Source of the DNA: Doryteuthis pealeii | Taxonomy: Eukaryota > Mollusca > Cephalopoda > Myopsida > Loliginidae | Reading direction: 5' to 3' | Length of the DNA stretch: 64,000 bases | Assembly: GCA_023376005.1 (NCBI GenBank) | Contig: CM042145.1 | Coordinates: 59,975,768-60,039,767, forward strand | In this document: piece by piece, positions 1 through 10,203 of the stretch | Numbering within the stretch: the first letter of the stretch is position 1 | How the letters are laid out: each line of letters opens with the position of its first letter | The notes under the pieces: generated by a model | Database searches by the model: none | What the model was told of the DNA's origin: nothing | The model's input: only the letters and a program-made list of their open reading frames with translations | Position numbers and translations under genes: made by a program

Positions 1-82
1 AAAGAAAATACAGTGCTCAATCACAAATTGTGAGAGCTAATATTTATTTAATTTATATAATTATTATAAAAACTTAGCAAAT

Positions 83-84
<2 letters not shown>

Positions 85-136
<52 letters not shown>
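85..136. repeat. (TA)n microsatellite
   Basis: Uninterrupted TA dinucleotide run. Its right edge abuts the left terminal repeat of the hAT-like element starting at 135, so it probably supplied that element's target site. Confidence 0.98.
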
Positions 137-139
<3 letters not shown>

Positions 140-1044
140 ATGTGCAGAGATTGGTTAGAACGCTTGTCTCTAAAGGTTAGAACTCTCCTGTTTTTTTTTA
201 CAATAGGTGAAAAAAGATATGGAGGCCCAATGTTATTTAGAGTGACATAATTCTATTTCGTATGTTTCAAATACCCAGATTTGAACTTCGGTTAAACATT
301 GTTGAATAATGAATTTTGAAAGTATTGCGTCAATTATGATTAAAAAGTAAAGATTAATTTTTAGTTTAAGAAAAAAGCGCTAAGTGTTTAAAAAAAATAA
401 AAAAACAAACACGTAAAATCATTTTTTTTGTTTTCATTTTTTTTTTTTACTTTAAAACGGAAAATGTTTAAATCATGAACAAAATTTATTTGTTAAGCAC
501 AACAATTTAAAAAAAGAATCAGCAAAATTAAAATAATAATCCGAATTTAATGAAATGATCGGTATATCAAGAATTAAGATCTTATATTTGAAATAAATCT
601 TTACTTTAAATTTTAATTTAAAGTAAAGATAAAGTAGTAGGTATTTTGTTGTTTTTTTTTTTTTGTTTTTTTGTAAAAACAAACACGAAGAAATGTTTAA
701 GTTTGTTTTTTTTGAGGAAAATTAATTTTACATTTCTTGAATGAAAATTTAATGACGAAACATATTTTTAAACAATCGCTGTTTATAAACTTTATGCATA
801 AAGTTATATTTTGGCGAAAAAACAGAAGCCACAATTTTTTTAATAATACTGTTAATTAATAAAAATTATGGTTTTAGCACCGGAAAAAAATTCCAGACTG
901 ACCAATTACAGAATAAACGATATTAGGAAACTTTAAAAATTTCAATAGCGAATAATTTCATAAACAAAAAGAATTCATTTGTCAATAATTTCTGTTAACG
1001 CGAATGAAAATTTACATGAAAACAGCCAAAATTTAACAAGACTT

Positions 1045-1228
1045 TAAGTGTTATTTGTTTGTGGTTGTTTGTTTGTTTGTTTTTTTGTTTATTTATTATA
1101 ACTACAAAAATGTTTAATAGTTAGTGTTAAAGTGTTATTTGTTTGTGGTTGTTTTGTTTGTTTGTTTTGTTTTGTTTTTTTTTTTTTTAAATATAACAAC
1201 AAAAATGTTTACTAGTTAGTGTCAGTAT
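1045..1228. repeat. tandem duplication, unit about 90 bp
   Basis: Two consecutive units begin AAGTGTTATTTGTTTGTGG, run through a GTTT-rich stretch and end near ACAAAAATGTTTA(A/C)TAGTTAGTGT. It lies within the hAT-like element. Confidence 0.8.
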
Positions 1229-1434
1229 AACAATAAAAATATTCGTGTAAAATATATTTTTAAGAACATTCAGTTTAATTTCAGTGTTCAATAATTTAAT
1301 TTTTTTATTTTAATTAGATTAGGTATTAATTTCCAGTTTACTATTTTTGAAAGGAATGTAAAAAATAAATAAATAAATAAAAGAACAATGTACTTTTTGA
1401 AATAAAGTCTTCCTTTATGAATGAATTATAATAG

Positions 1435-1492
1435 CTTGTGAGATGCGTTGAATTCGTTCACAAACTTGTGAGATGCGTTGAATTCGTTCAAA
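1435..1492. repeat. 30 bp direct tandem repeat, two units
   Basis: CTTGTGAGATGCGTTGAATT occurs at 1435 and again at 1465 with the same following bases (CGTTCA). It is an exact short tandem duplication inside the hAT-like element. Confidence 0.9.
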
Positions 1493-2200
1493 AATCACGT
1501 GGTCAGAGAGCAAGATAAATGGGTCTTTTAGGCTTCCATAATTTAAATTGACGATTTTTTAAAAATCGTTTTAATTCTTTTAAAATATGTTGCCAGGTTA
1601 TGCATGGTTTTTAACTTAGATTTTTTCAAAGATAAAATTCTGGGCTATCTTTTGGTTAAAATTGATAGTTAGTCCATAATAATCTTGCACATATATAATG
1701 GACCTTGAAATTTTTAAGGTAATGAAAAACTCAGTTTAACTTAGATAGAATAATTTTTTTTTGCATCAATTTAAAGAAAACTACATTTTTTAATACTATG
1801 AAAAAAAAAACTTGCTACATTATTTATTTTTTGAGTTTTAAGAAAATGAATTTTAAATTTTAAAATCACTTTTTTAGGTTATTGAATTTATATTTTTTAT
1901 TTTTTTATTTTTCTATATATTCTTCAGGATATGATCTTTCAAGAAATGTAAAAATTAGGGACCGGGATTTTTTTTTCTTCAAATGGTCAAAGGTCAACCC
2001 CCCCCCACATTCTGAATTTATAAAAAAAGTATTTTTTCAAGTTTCTTCCATAAAATAAACTAATCCTTATAAAATTAAGTCGTGGGAAAATAATTTGGTG
2101 AAAATTTCATTAAAATCGGACAATTCCCTGATTTTTGGTAACTGTTTTAAAATTAAGAAATTAAAAAAAAAAAATTACCTCCCTTTGCACTTCTCTGCAC

Positions 2201-2206
<6 letters not shown>

Positions 2207-2240
<34 letters not shown>

Positions 2241-2335
2241 TATATACTTTATCGTTAACTGTTTTATTTTCGTTATTTTCACCGGACATACATACATACA
2301 TACATACATACATACATAGAAACTGCTCTTTATAA
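2207..2335. repeat. (TA)n and (CATA)n microsatellites with shared flank
   Basis: TA repeats to about 2246, then a short unique stretch (CTTTATCGTTAACTG), then CATA tetranucleotides from about 2286 to 2318. The same order of unique stretch and CATA repeats recurs at 7525-7600, so this is a dispersed repeat rather than a chance microsatellite pair. Confidence 0.85.
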
Positions 2336-2465
2336 ATGTATAGATAACTGCGTGAAAGAAATCTTAAGAATCAATTGTAAGAATATTTAAATATAAATGT
2401 ACAATTATCAAATATATGTGTTTAAAATTATTCGTATTCGATGAGAATACTTGATATCATATAAA

Positions 2466-3008
2466 CTAGAAAGAATATGAATCCTCTGTTCGTAACTATT
2501 TAAGTTTTAATGTAATGAAATATATTAAATTACAAAGACTAACAAAATTAAATAAGAAAGTATATAAGATTACATTTATTTTCATTATATTCTGACTGGT
2601 TTATATATAAATTCATTCATAGGATTGGTTTTAATAGGTTGGAGCATAAAACAATAATATTAGAGATCAATAACACTAAGTGGTTATTTATTAAACCCAG
2701 TTTTGTTAAAACCAATATGCAAATTAACCACACCATATATTATGTAAACTTTTATTTCTAAGTGATATATAAGACAGATTGCAGGATTTTAAACGCACTA
2801 ATAACATGGGCTGTTTTAAGGCAAATCTAACTCAGATATTCATAGAGACAGAGATAATAAATGATTTAATTTATTTATTAATATAAATGATTTGGACTAT
2901 AAATTAAATATTCATTAATAAAATTAGTCAATTCCTGAGAGGATTATGTACGCAGTGACGTAGTTTCAGTTACATACAGACATACACCGAATCTCCATTA
3001 TTATAAGA
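2466..3008 (-). mobile_element. Helitron family A, non-autonomous copy
   Basis: Read on the minus strand the element begins TCTTATAATAATGGAGATTC and ends CTAG, flanked by A on the left and T on the right. This is the A^T target and TC...CTRR architecture of Helitrons. Homologous copies with the same ends occur at 21309-21937, 31433-31955, 31076-32963 and 50520-51056. No Rep/helicase coding is present. The length of 543 bp fits a short non-autonomous family. The hairpin expected before CTAG is degraded in this copy. Confidence 0.75.
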
Positions 3009-3399
3009 TATGCAAAAAAATCTTAAGGAACATTTACAGAAAATAACAATATAAATTTACTATTATCCCGATATCCTAACCTTTAAACCGAGCATAACCC
3101 TAGACGGTTTAATATGCCGTTAAAATCAACTAACCGATCTCTCAATCAATAACGGACTATCTTTAACCTGATATATTGTTAATTTCCCAAGATGGATAGC
3201 TTATAAAAAGGGTACAGGGAGGCAATAGCTCTTTTATTCATTGATAAAAGGTGGGGAAATTGATTCATACCTTTCCCATGATAATTAGTTGAAAAAGCAA
3301 AAAGTTCCGACCGGGGTTTGAGCTCGATGTCGATTTTATTCTCAGTCCCATCAACCCATCAACCATCAGTCCCATCAACCATTAAGGCATTCCCAACGA
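3009..3399. other. no gene seen
   Basis: AT-rich sequence with no open reading frame or terminal motif that I recognise. The last part, near 3300-3370, resembles the edge of a SINE or family C copy, with CCATCAACC repeats. Confidence 0.6.
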
Positions 3400-4420
3400 A
3401 GACATGTACCCTTTGATCAATTGAATGATCACGTCAAGCCCTAGTACCTACATGATTGTCCCAACTCTATTGCACTTATGACAAGCCCCAACTCTTTTTA
3501 TATGTGCTAGAAGGCGATGGCTGAGAGTCTTAGTGTCCGGGATATGACGTTAAAATCTATCTGATGGTGAAGTTCCAATTGTGGAGCTTTGGGGTATGGG
3601 AAGTACCCCTTCATAGCCAGTACTCCCAGGTCCACCCTGATCCGGATTGGTAGTGCCTGTTATGGTCCCACATATGGGTTAATAGAAAAAAAGAGTTTAA
3701 AAATGTGTTTAAAAAATTGAGTATAAAATAAAAATCGAGTCCGCCCTGTCGGCTGGGGCGTTAGAATGCACCGACTGAACCTCTGCAGAGGGGTAAGACT
3801 CCCCCAATGGGGCCACCTGTTGGCCGTGGGTGGCGACCCGTGATGCTTAAGGATAGAGCCCAGGTGGATGAGCAATTCATGACATGCAATAATCCGCTTT
3901 GGCCCTATCTTGGGCTAGACGGGCGGTCGGAGAGACCCCCTCCGATCAATCGGCTGGTTACATCAGGCCCTAGCACCTATATGATTTTCTCAACCCTATT
4001 GCTCCTATGGCAAGCCCCAACCCCTTTTTATCATATGGGTGCTAGAAGGCGGTGGCTGCGGGCCTACATGTCCTGGGAATTAAACTCTATCTGATGGTGA
4101 GGTTCCAGTTTTGGAGGTTTGGGGAATGTGGAGCACCCCTTAATCACCATTGCTCCCTGGTCCACTCTGACCCGGAGTGGTAGTACCTTTTAGGGTCCCA
4201 TCTATGGGTTAAATAGAAAAATGCATTTATAAAAAAAATTGTATTATCCATTAAGAATTGATTTATTTCAAAACTTTGTCGGCATTAAATGACCCACTGA
4301 GGTTGATATGTCGTAAAAAAATTCGAGTACCCATTAAGAATAAATAAAACAAAATGTCTTCAGAATAAGATGACCCAACATGGTTTGACATGCCGTAGAA
4401 TCCAACCAACCGACTGTTGT
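3400..4420 (+). mobile_element. Family C retroposon copy, split by a second copy
   Basis: The 3400-3740 and 4316-4420 parts together match the central and 3' portions of the family C consensus seen elsewhere in the window. The 3' part has the family hairpin (CGGCAT-type stem, loop, ATGCCG-type stem) and a CCAACC tail. It is interrupted by the younger full-length copy at 3741-4315. It is 5'-truncated. Confidence 0.8.
3741..4315 (+). mobile_element. Family C retroposon, full-length copy inside another copy
   Basis: The element starts at CCGCCCTGTCGGCTGGGGCG and ends with a hairpin around CGGCATTAAATGACCC and a run of A. It lies inside an older family C copy and is flanked by AAAAATCGAGT on the left and AAAAATTCGAGT on the right, a near-exact target duplication. 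It is almost identical to the copies at 5834-6439 and 56792-57391, so these three are recent. No tRNA-type A or B box is visible at its start. It could be a SINE of unknown origin or the 3' part of a LINE. A reading frame of about 95 codons near its 5' end (from 3807) is shared by copies, but I see no recognisable protein in it. Confidence 0.85.
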
Positions 4421-4529
4421 CCTCATCTTTATTGTGGTATGTATAAACACAACGTTCAAGCCGCTGTTTCAATATACTTCAACCCTTTCGGTGGTCTGAT
4501 GTGGTGTAATGTTGAGCAATTTGGCTTAT

Positions 4530-5115
4530 CAGACTATTTCTAGTGAACCCCACCAGCTGTGCCTATCGAATACACTGAATGTAATTCGGCAGAGGTGTAA
4601 GACACCCCTAATGGGGCCACCTATTGACCGTGCATAGCCACCCATGATGCTTAAGGATGGAACCTGAGGGGCTGAGCAGTCCATACTTAGGTGAGACGCG
4701 CGGTTGGAGACGCACTCTCCGATCAATCGTTTGGTCATATCAAGCCCTAGCACCTTTATGATTGTCCCAACCCTACTGCCTCTATGGTAAATCCCAACCC
4801 TTTTTATCATATATGTGCTAGAAGGCGGTGGCTGAGAGTCTTAATGTCCTAGGTATGACGTTAAACTCTATCTGATGGTGAGGTTCCAGTTCTGGAGGTC
4901 TGGGGAATGTGGAGCACCCCTTCATCCACATTACTCCCAGGTCCACTCTGATCTGGAGTGGTAGTACCTTTTAGAGTCCCATCTATGGGTTATACAGAAC
5001 AAATCTGTATAAAATAAATTGATTACCTACCAAGAATGAATAAAACAAAAACTCTTCGGCTTAAAATGACCCAACAAGGGTTGACGTGCCATAAAACCCA
5101 AACAATCAACCAACC
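4530..5115 (+). mobile_element. Family C retroposon, older copy
   Basis: Same order of blocks as the 3741-4315 copy: a GGGGCCACC block, the GATCAATCG block, the GGTTCCAGTT block, the ACCCGGAGTGG-like block, then the hairpin and a CCAAACAATCAACCAACC tail. It is clearly more diverged than the recent copies. Confidence 0.8.
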
Positions 5116-5741
5116 ATTTTAGTGAGTGTGATTCCCATTCGGGGCGCCATACTTGCGGTCTTGCATCACACCTAAGCTAAATTACTTTAATCCTGTCAAC
5201 TAAACAGAGATGCTAGCAAGTGAGACATTTTGTCTATTTCTAATACGCTGACATCGCAGTATCAACAAGAGTCGTCTTCATACAATTATTTTCCTTTTTA
5301 CTTGTTTCTTGATTGTTCTTTTTTTATTTATTTAATTGTTTTTTTTTGTGTATTTTCATTTTTGACAGTCTTGGATTTGAGACGAAGTTTGACATTTCAG
5401 GTGTTGGTCTAGATATCTAATCATGTCTCAGAGGAGACCTAAAAAGATACTATTGATTCTCAGCATACTGATTTTACATCCACCATCTTTGAATGACTTA
5501 GGTCATTGTCTCTTTTAGGCAGACACCCTCCTTCTTTACTTATGTAGGTCTTCTTTCCGACACTTTAATATATCTTACCGGATAGACACTTCTACCTTTC
5601 CGGTCTATATTCTTTATGTATACATTGTTTGCTATTATAAAGAATTGAATTGATTTTCTCAATTTTTTCAGGACACGTGGAAATTCCACGAAACGAAGTG
5701 GAGTCATTTAACCAAGAAAGATGGCTTGGGAATTACATATA
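5116..5741. other. no gene seen
   Basis: Moderately AT-rich, T-rich on the plus strand. A short frame of 60 codons at 5230-5412 is hydrophobic because of T-rich codons and has no start context or homology that I recognise. Confidence 0.6.
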
Positions 5742-5833
5742 TACGAGGGTGATTCAAAAAGTAATGCCATTTTGTTTAGGACAGGTATAATTACCAACCC
5801 AGGAATATGTATCATACATCAAAATGAAGTTGG

Positions 5834-6439
5834 TTTGGTTTGGTTTGTTTTGTTTTACGGCATATCAACCTCAGTGGGTCATTTAATGCCGATAAAGTTT
5901 TTAAATAAATCAATTCTTAATGGATAATACAATTTTTTATAAATACATTTTTCTATTGGGGCTTTAACCCATAGATAGGGCCCTAACAGGTACTACCACT
6001 CCGGGTCAGAGTGGACCAGGGAGCAATGGTGATGAAGGGGTGCTCCACATTCCCCAAACCTCCAAAACTGGAACCTCACCATCAGATAGAGTTTAACGTC
6101 ATTCCCAGGACATGTAGACCCTCAGTCACTGCCTTCTAGCACCCATATGATAAAAAGGGCTGGGGCTTGCCATAAAGGCAATAGGGTTGGGAAAATCATA
6201 TAGGTGCTAGGGCTTGACGTGACCAGACGATTGATCGGAGGGGGCCTCTCCGACCGCCCGTCTAGCCCAAGATAGGGCCAAAGTGGAGTATTGCAAGTCA
6301 TAAACTGCTCGTCCACCTGGGCTCTATCCTTAAGCATCACGGGTCGCCACCCACGGCCAACAGGTGGCCCCATTGGGGGAGTCTTACCCCTCTGCAGAGG
6401 TTCAGTCGGTGCATTCTAACGCCCCAGCCGACAGGGCGG
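5834..6439 (-). mobile_element. Family C retroposon inserted in the mariner
   Basis: Full-length family C copy in reverse orientation. It is flanked by a perfect 13 bp target duplication, AAAATGAAGTTGG, at 5821-5833 and 6440-6452. Its tail on the minus strand is ATGCCGTAAAAC followed by CAAA/CCAAA units. The length of about 606 bp, target duplication and simple-repeat tail are typical of target-primed retroposition. It is almost identical to 56792-57391. Confidence 0.9.
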
Positions 6440-6451
6440 AAAATGAAGTTG

Positions 6452-6641
6452 GTCCTCTGTGGATCACATCCCTACTTTTCCACATGGTCATCGTTTCTCT
6501 CAAAAGCAATTCTTGTATCCCTGCCCCGTAAAATTTTGTTGGCTTTTCTTTGAGCCACTTCTTCACTACAGATTTCACTTCCTCATCACTGGAATAATGT
6601 TTGCCTCTCTTTGACCCTATGAAAGAGGGTCTGAGAGGCAA
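6452..6641 (-). pseudogene. mariner transposase C-terminal remnant
   Basis: On the minus strand the frame reads GKHYSSDEEVKSVVKKWLKE, followed by KPTKFYGAGIQELLLRE. This corresponds to the C-terminal end of mariner transposases, where an SDEEVK...WL...F..GI..L pattern is typical of the family. The catalytic DDD region is not present, so no active enzyme can be made. The frame continues to DVIHRGPTSF, and the family C insertion at 6440 falls almost at the stop codon: the next codons on the far side of the insertion (after 5821) give TGA. The frame from 6641 includes some non-transposase N-terminal residues (MPLRP) that come from the deletion junction. Confidence 0.8.
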
Positions 6642-6772
6642 ACATGAGAGAAACGGTGACTAGATGTGATCTACAGACGACTAGCTTTATTTTGATGTAT
6701 GATACATGTTTCTGTGTTGGTAATTATACCTGTCCTAAACAAAATGTCATTACTTTTTGACTCACCCACGTA

Positions 6773-7597
6773 ACTATTACATATAAATCCTATAGTTACC
6801 TTTGTAATAAGTAATACAAGAATATACAATAGATAGATGCATTGTTGCTCCATCTGTTTCTTTCTCTCAAAATTTAATTAATTCTCAACTGCAGACGGGT
6901 TGGGTAAATATATTTTATGGATTCCCATAATTTCCCCCCTTTTTTTTTTGTTTCTCTACAATTATAAACCCATTCTGTGTAAATCTCCGGTATATTCGCT
7001 ATTAAATTTAAATCAGGGCTTCCTGCAAGACATTCTAAAGTCATTATTTATCTCTTACATACCAATTCTTTCATTGTTATTGGCAACGGGAAAGTTGCGT
7101 TTATCTTGTTATCTCATTGCTGGAGGAAACAATTTCCTGTTTCCTATTTTATGTTCTGCAGGATTTTGTTCTCGAAAAAGATTCTTGGGAACCTGAGCCG
7201 TTCCAACATCTCCCCCCCCCTACTGAAGCTACCAATTCCCGTTGGGAAAGAGCATTACATAAACTATAACTCCTCCACCTCATCTTATTTGTCTTTTATT
7301 TAGAAATAAAAGTGACTACTCAGCGTCGCTTGCGAAAAGGGGAGGCCAAAATTCCAAGTAGTGATTTGCTTACTTTTAAAATTCTTTAACACTAGAGATT
7401 GTTAAGTAGAATTTCAATGCTATTTCTATGTATATTTTGATTTTAGATATCTTCGAAAACAAATCAAATCATCTTAATTTTTGCACATAAAGCAAGAACT
7501 GGTGATATTTAATGTGTACATATATTTACTTTGTCGTTAATTGTTTCATTTTCGAAGTTTCCTCTGGACATACATGCATACATACATACCAACTGTC

Positions 7598-7599
<2 letters not shown>
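6773..7599. other. no gene; shared microsatellite flank at the right
   Basis: 6773-7500 shows no gene. Short frames at 6900-7303 have no recognisable product. From about 7525 the CGTTAATTGTTTCATTTTCG and CATACATAC blocks repeat the arrangement at 2250-2320. Confidence 0.6.

Positions 7600-7660
<61 letters not shown>
7600..7660. repeat. (TA)n microsatellite
   Basis: Uninterrupted TA run directly abutting the left arm of the palindrome that starts at 7659. Confidence 0.97.
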
Positions 7661-7662
<2 letters not shown>

Positions 7663-7950
7663 GGAGATTATGTGCTTAATTAAAGTCATACCTAATTTGT
7701 TAATTAATTATAATTAAATGAATTAGGCGTGCATATCGGTTTAAATGTAAAGCGAAAAACAAATCGAGAAAAAGTCGATCTCTGTATGTACATTTCAGCC
7801 CATTAGCCCTCATCAAATGTACATACAGAGATCGACTTTTTCTAGATTTGTTTACGCTTTACATTTAAACCGATATGCACGCCTAATTCATTTAATTATA
7901 ATTAATGAACAAATTAGGTATGACTTTAATTAAGCACATAATCTCCCAAA
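7659..7950. repeat. near-perfect palindrome (family J), arms about 137 bp, loop 19 bp
   Basis: The left arm at 7659-7795 (TTTGGGAGATTATGTGCTTA onward) and the right arm at 7815-7950 are reverse complements with only a few differences. The loop is CAGCCCATTAGCCCTCATC. Transcribed RNA would fold into a hairpin of about 137 bp. A single-arm relative occurs at 34138-34290, and its outer sequence (ATTGTCGGC, then ACACATTGTT, then TA repeats) matches 7951-8022. This is therefore a dispersed element whose ends lie in (TA)n, not a private inversion. I see no coding capacity and no known transposon terminus. Confidence 0.9.
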
Positions 7951-7991
7951 AATTGTCGGCCTTCGCCATTTCAAACACATTGTTTGACGAC

Positions 7992-7994
<3 letters not shown>

Positions 7995-8022
<28 letters not shown>
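7995..8022. repeat. (TA)n microsatellite
   Basis: TA run that closes the palindromic unit on its right side. Confidence 0.95.
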
Positions 8023-8039
8023 GGATAGACAACCAGTTC

Positions 8040-8388
8040 AACCCTTCTGGACCACGCATCAACCATCAGGCCCAGTGTCCTGAATATGCCGTTTAACTGC
8101 ATCTGGTGGTGAGGTTTCAATTTTGGAGCATTGGCAACTGAGGAGTATACCTTTATTGCCATTATTCCCAGGTCCACTTTAACCCGGTTTTGTAGTTGTT
8201 TTTGTGGTCCCGTCTATGGGTTAAATAGATAAACAATCAGTTTTAAAAAGTGTGTTTAAAAAATAAGTTAAAAACATTGAATCCCCCCCCCCCCGCCAAA
8301 TGAATAAAACAAGAATGTATTAGACATATAATAACCCAACAAGGGTTGACATGCCGTAAAATTCAACCAACCAATCAACCAACCACCA
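8040..8388 (+). mobile_element. Family C retroposon, 5'-truncated
   Basis: Shares the GGTGAGGTTTCAATTTTGGA block, the GGTCCCGTCTATGGGTTAAA block, the hairpin (AATAACCCAACAAGGGTTGA then CATGCCG) and an ACCAACCAATCAACCAACC tail with other family C copies. It contains a poly-C stretch near 8284. Confidence 0.8.
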
Positions 8389-9667
8389 GTCCCACTAAAC
8401 TGAGACCGTTCCTCACTAGGAAAAATAACTGCTGCACCGAGATGGACCACAATTTGATTGAGGAATTTACTGATTTTAATTGCACATCAACATGTCCAGG
8501 GTTATTTTATTTCAGTTCGTAAATTGTCAGGGATGGTCAGATTCATTTTTCTATGTTTTGTTTTCATAGATTTTTCTTAATTTTGATAGTAAGTTGTATG
8601 CTGTTTCGATCTTGTTGAGGAATAATTTTTAAGGTGAAGTTCAAATTTGTCATCCTTTTGATATAATTCTATTTTTTTCCGAAGGGACCGAAATAACCAA
8701 ACGTGGATAAAATATTTCGCTGTACATGTCAGAGAAAATGATAAAGAACACTTTAATATACACTAAAAAGATTGTAATTTTATCCATTTAAGTTGATTCT
8801 GGTAGTTTGGTTTCTTTATTTAATGACAAATCAACCTTTGTGGGTTATTTAATGCCAAATACATCAATGTAGAAAAAGAGTAGTAGCACTATTTAACCCA
8901 TAAGTTCGATATGAGGGGTTCATATCTTTCCTGGGGTGTATTACTCCGAAAGTGAACGTAATAGCGCGACTAGAATTAGAACCCACTTACTAGGTTGTCG
9001 CAGTAAAGCACATAATAACCCAGGAGTTTGTCCATCCTTCCCATGATACACTACACAACACTATATCACTAAAAATGAAAACACAAATAATTCACTTCGT
9101 TTATTAATTGCCTACGTAACAAACTCAGTTACTGTTACACACTGGACCCGTCAAAGAACACAAACACTTGTATTTAGGAAAATGTAAGATGAGATGTTTA
9201 TTTCCTCGGTTGTGTACAGCTGAGAGTCGTTGGCAGGGTTACGCAAACGTGGAGCCTTCGTGAGTTCTTTTCAAGTGATCTCGAACCTGATAGTTGTCCC
9301 TCTAATCGATCTCTACGGGCTTTTTTTATTGTAGTCTGACCCCCGGTGTCACGCCTCTTTGTTCGTGACACCTACGCGGTTTTTCTGTAGACATGCCTCT
9401 TCGCCCACGCAGGTTGTTTTCATTGGCTATGGGCTACGCCTACAGATTTCTGCACCTAAATCATATCAATTGTTCACCTGCATTTACAGGTGCAAAAGGT
9501 CAGGTCAGAGCCACATCCTGTTTTCGTTTCCAGGTTGCACCTGACCCCCATGCACTTCCTATTCAGCTTGGTCCTTGGGTGCACTGATCAGACAATATAT
9601 TACATTACTAGGCACCATTAAATTGAATTTATGTCTTCGTATGCAACCTTAGATTTATTTTTCCTTC
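8389..9667. other. no gene; family C scrap and possible LTR
   Basis: 8818-8866 carries the family C 3' hairpin in reverse orientation. 9090-9600 is less AT-rich than its surroundings. It contains TTTATTAATT (a polyadenylation signal if read on the minus strand) and might be part of an LTR, but no ends were found. Short overlapping frames at 9359-9587 have no recognisable product. Confidence 0.4.
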
Positions 9668-9812
9668 GTATTCCTTAATTGTCTGACTGTTATCATATTG
9701 CAACAAACTATGGCTAAAAATGAGACCGTCCAAATTGTCCAAGATAAACTGCAAAAATGTAAATCTTGATTATCTGGTGTTGCTTATGTGGCTGTATTCT
9801 TATTTCATCCAT
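9668..9812 (+). mobile_element. Helitron family F, 5' fragment
   Basis: Matches the family F 5' block: a GACTGTTATCATATTGCAAC element, GAGACCGTCCAAATTGTCCA, AAATGTAAATC and TATCTGGTGTTGCTTATG. Only the first 145 bp or so of the element is present. Confidence 0.7.
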
Positions 9813-9882
9813 TTTTTAAAAATGAATCATTCCAAATAAATGAAAACATGCAAACAAGAATAATAATATAAATAAACAACTT

Positions 9883-9885
<3 letters not shown>

Positions 9886-9937
<52 letters not shown>
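9886..9937. repeat. (TA)n microsatellite
   Basis: Uninterrupted TA run between a Helitron F fragment and a SINE. Confidence 0.97.
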
Positions 9938-9939
<2 letters not shown>

Positions 9940-9972
9940 AGACCGATATATAGAAAGTTATTTTGTATTCTT

Positions 9973-10203
9973 CGGATTAGCCTAAAGTCGGTATCAGCCA
10001 GACAGCGAGAAAGTCTATCCCCTTTTCACTTAGGCTAGATTATTGTTTAGCGACTGAGGTGGAGCACCGCACCTATCATCAGCTCTTCACTTTACCACAC
10101 AGATACCTGTGCTACTCATACAGCTGAGTTGGTGAGGGTCGGTATCGAAACAGTAACCTTGTGGTTCTCAGGTGGACGGTCTACCGATTCAGCTAAACCG
10201 GCA
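9973..10203 (-). mobile_element. SINE family G, tRNA-derived
   Basis: On the minus strand the head resembles a tRNA: an A-box-like TTTAGCTGAATCGGTAGACC and a B-box-like TTTCGATACCGAC, followed by a body ending near CTGATACCGACTTTAGGC. The better preserved copy at 63289-63524 shows TTAGCTCAGTCGGTAGAGCG and GTTCGATACCGG, which confirms the tRNA origin of the family. Confidence 0.8.

Larger units (their letters stand above)
135..2207. mobile_element. hAT-like non-autonomous TIR element, about 2.07 kb
   Basis: The ends are inverted repeats: TAGGGATGTGCAGAGA on the left and the complement of TAGTGATGTGCAGAGA on the right, one mismatch in 16. Both ends sit directly against (TA)n, so an 8 bp duplication such as TATATATA is possible but cannot be proven inside the microsatellite. 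The terminus resembles the (T/C)AGGGRTGTGCA ends known from hAT transposons. The 2 kb interior is very AT-rich and shows no open reading frame and no transposase motif, so this would be a non-autonomous element or a badly decayed copy. It contains two internal tandem duplications, listed separately. Alternative: two unrelated (TA)n-adjacent sites with chance complementarity, which a 15/16 match makes unlikely. Confidence 0.5.
5742..6772 (-). mobile_element. mariner-family transposon, internally deleted and interrupted
   Basis: Terminal inverted repeats begin TACGAGGGTGATTCAAAAAG on the left and, as complement, TACGTGGGTGAGTCAAAAAG on the right. The inverted homology extends for roughly 90 bp on each side. 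The ends sit at TA, the mariner target. The right half carries the C-terminal piece of a mariner transposase on the minus strand. The middle of the transposase gene is absent, so the element was deleted to a MITE-like form. A family C retroposon (5834-6439) later inserted near its 3' end. Confidence 0.85.

Noticed and set aside
9359..9587. overlapping frames near 9.4-9.6 kb in less AT-rich sequence
   Set aside because: No motif, no splice context, and part of the sequence (GATGAGATGTTTATTTCC) recurs at 40.5 kb, which suggests a repeat.
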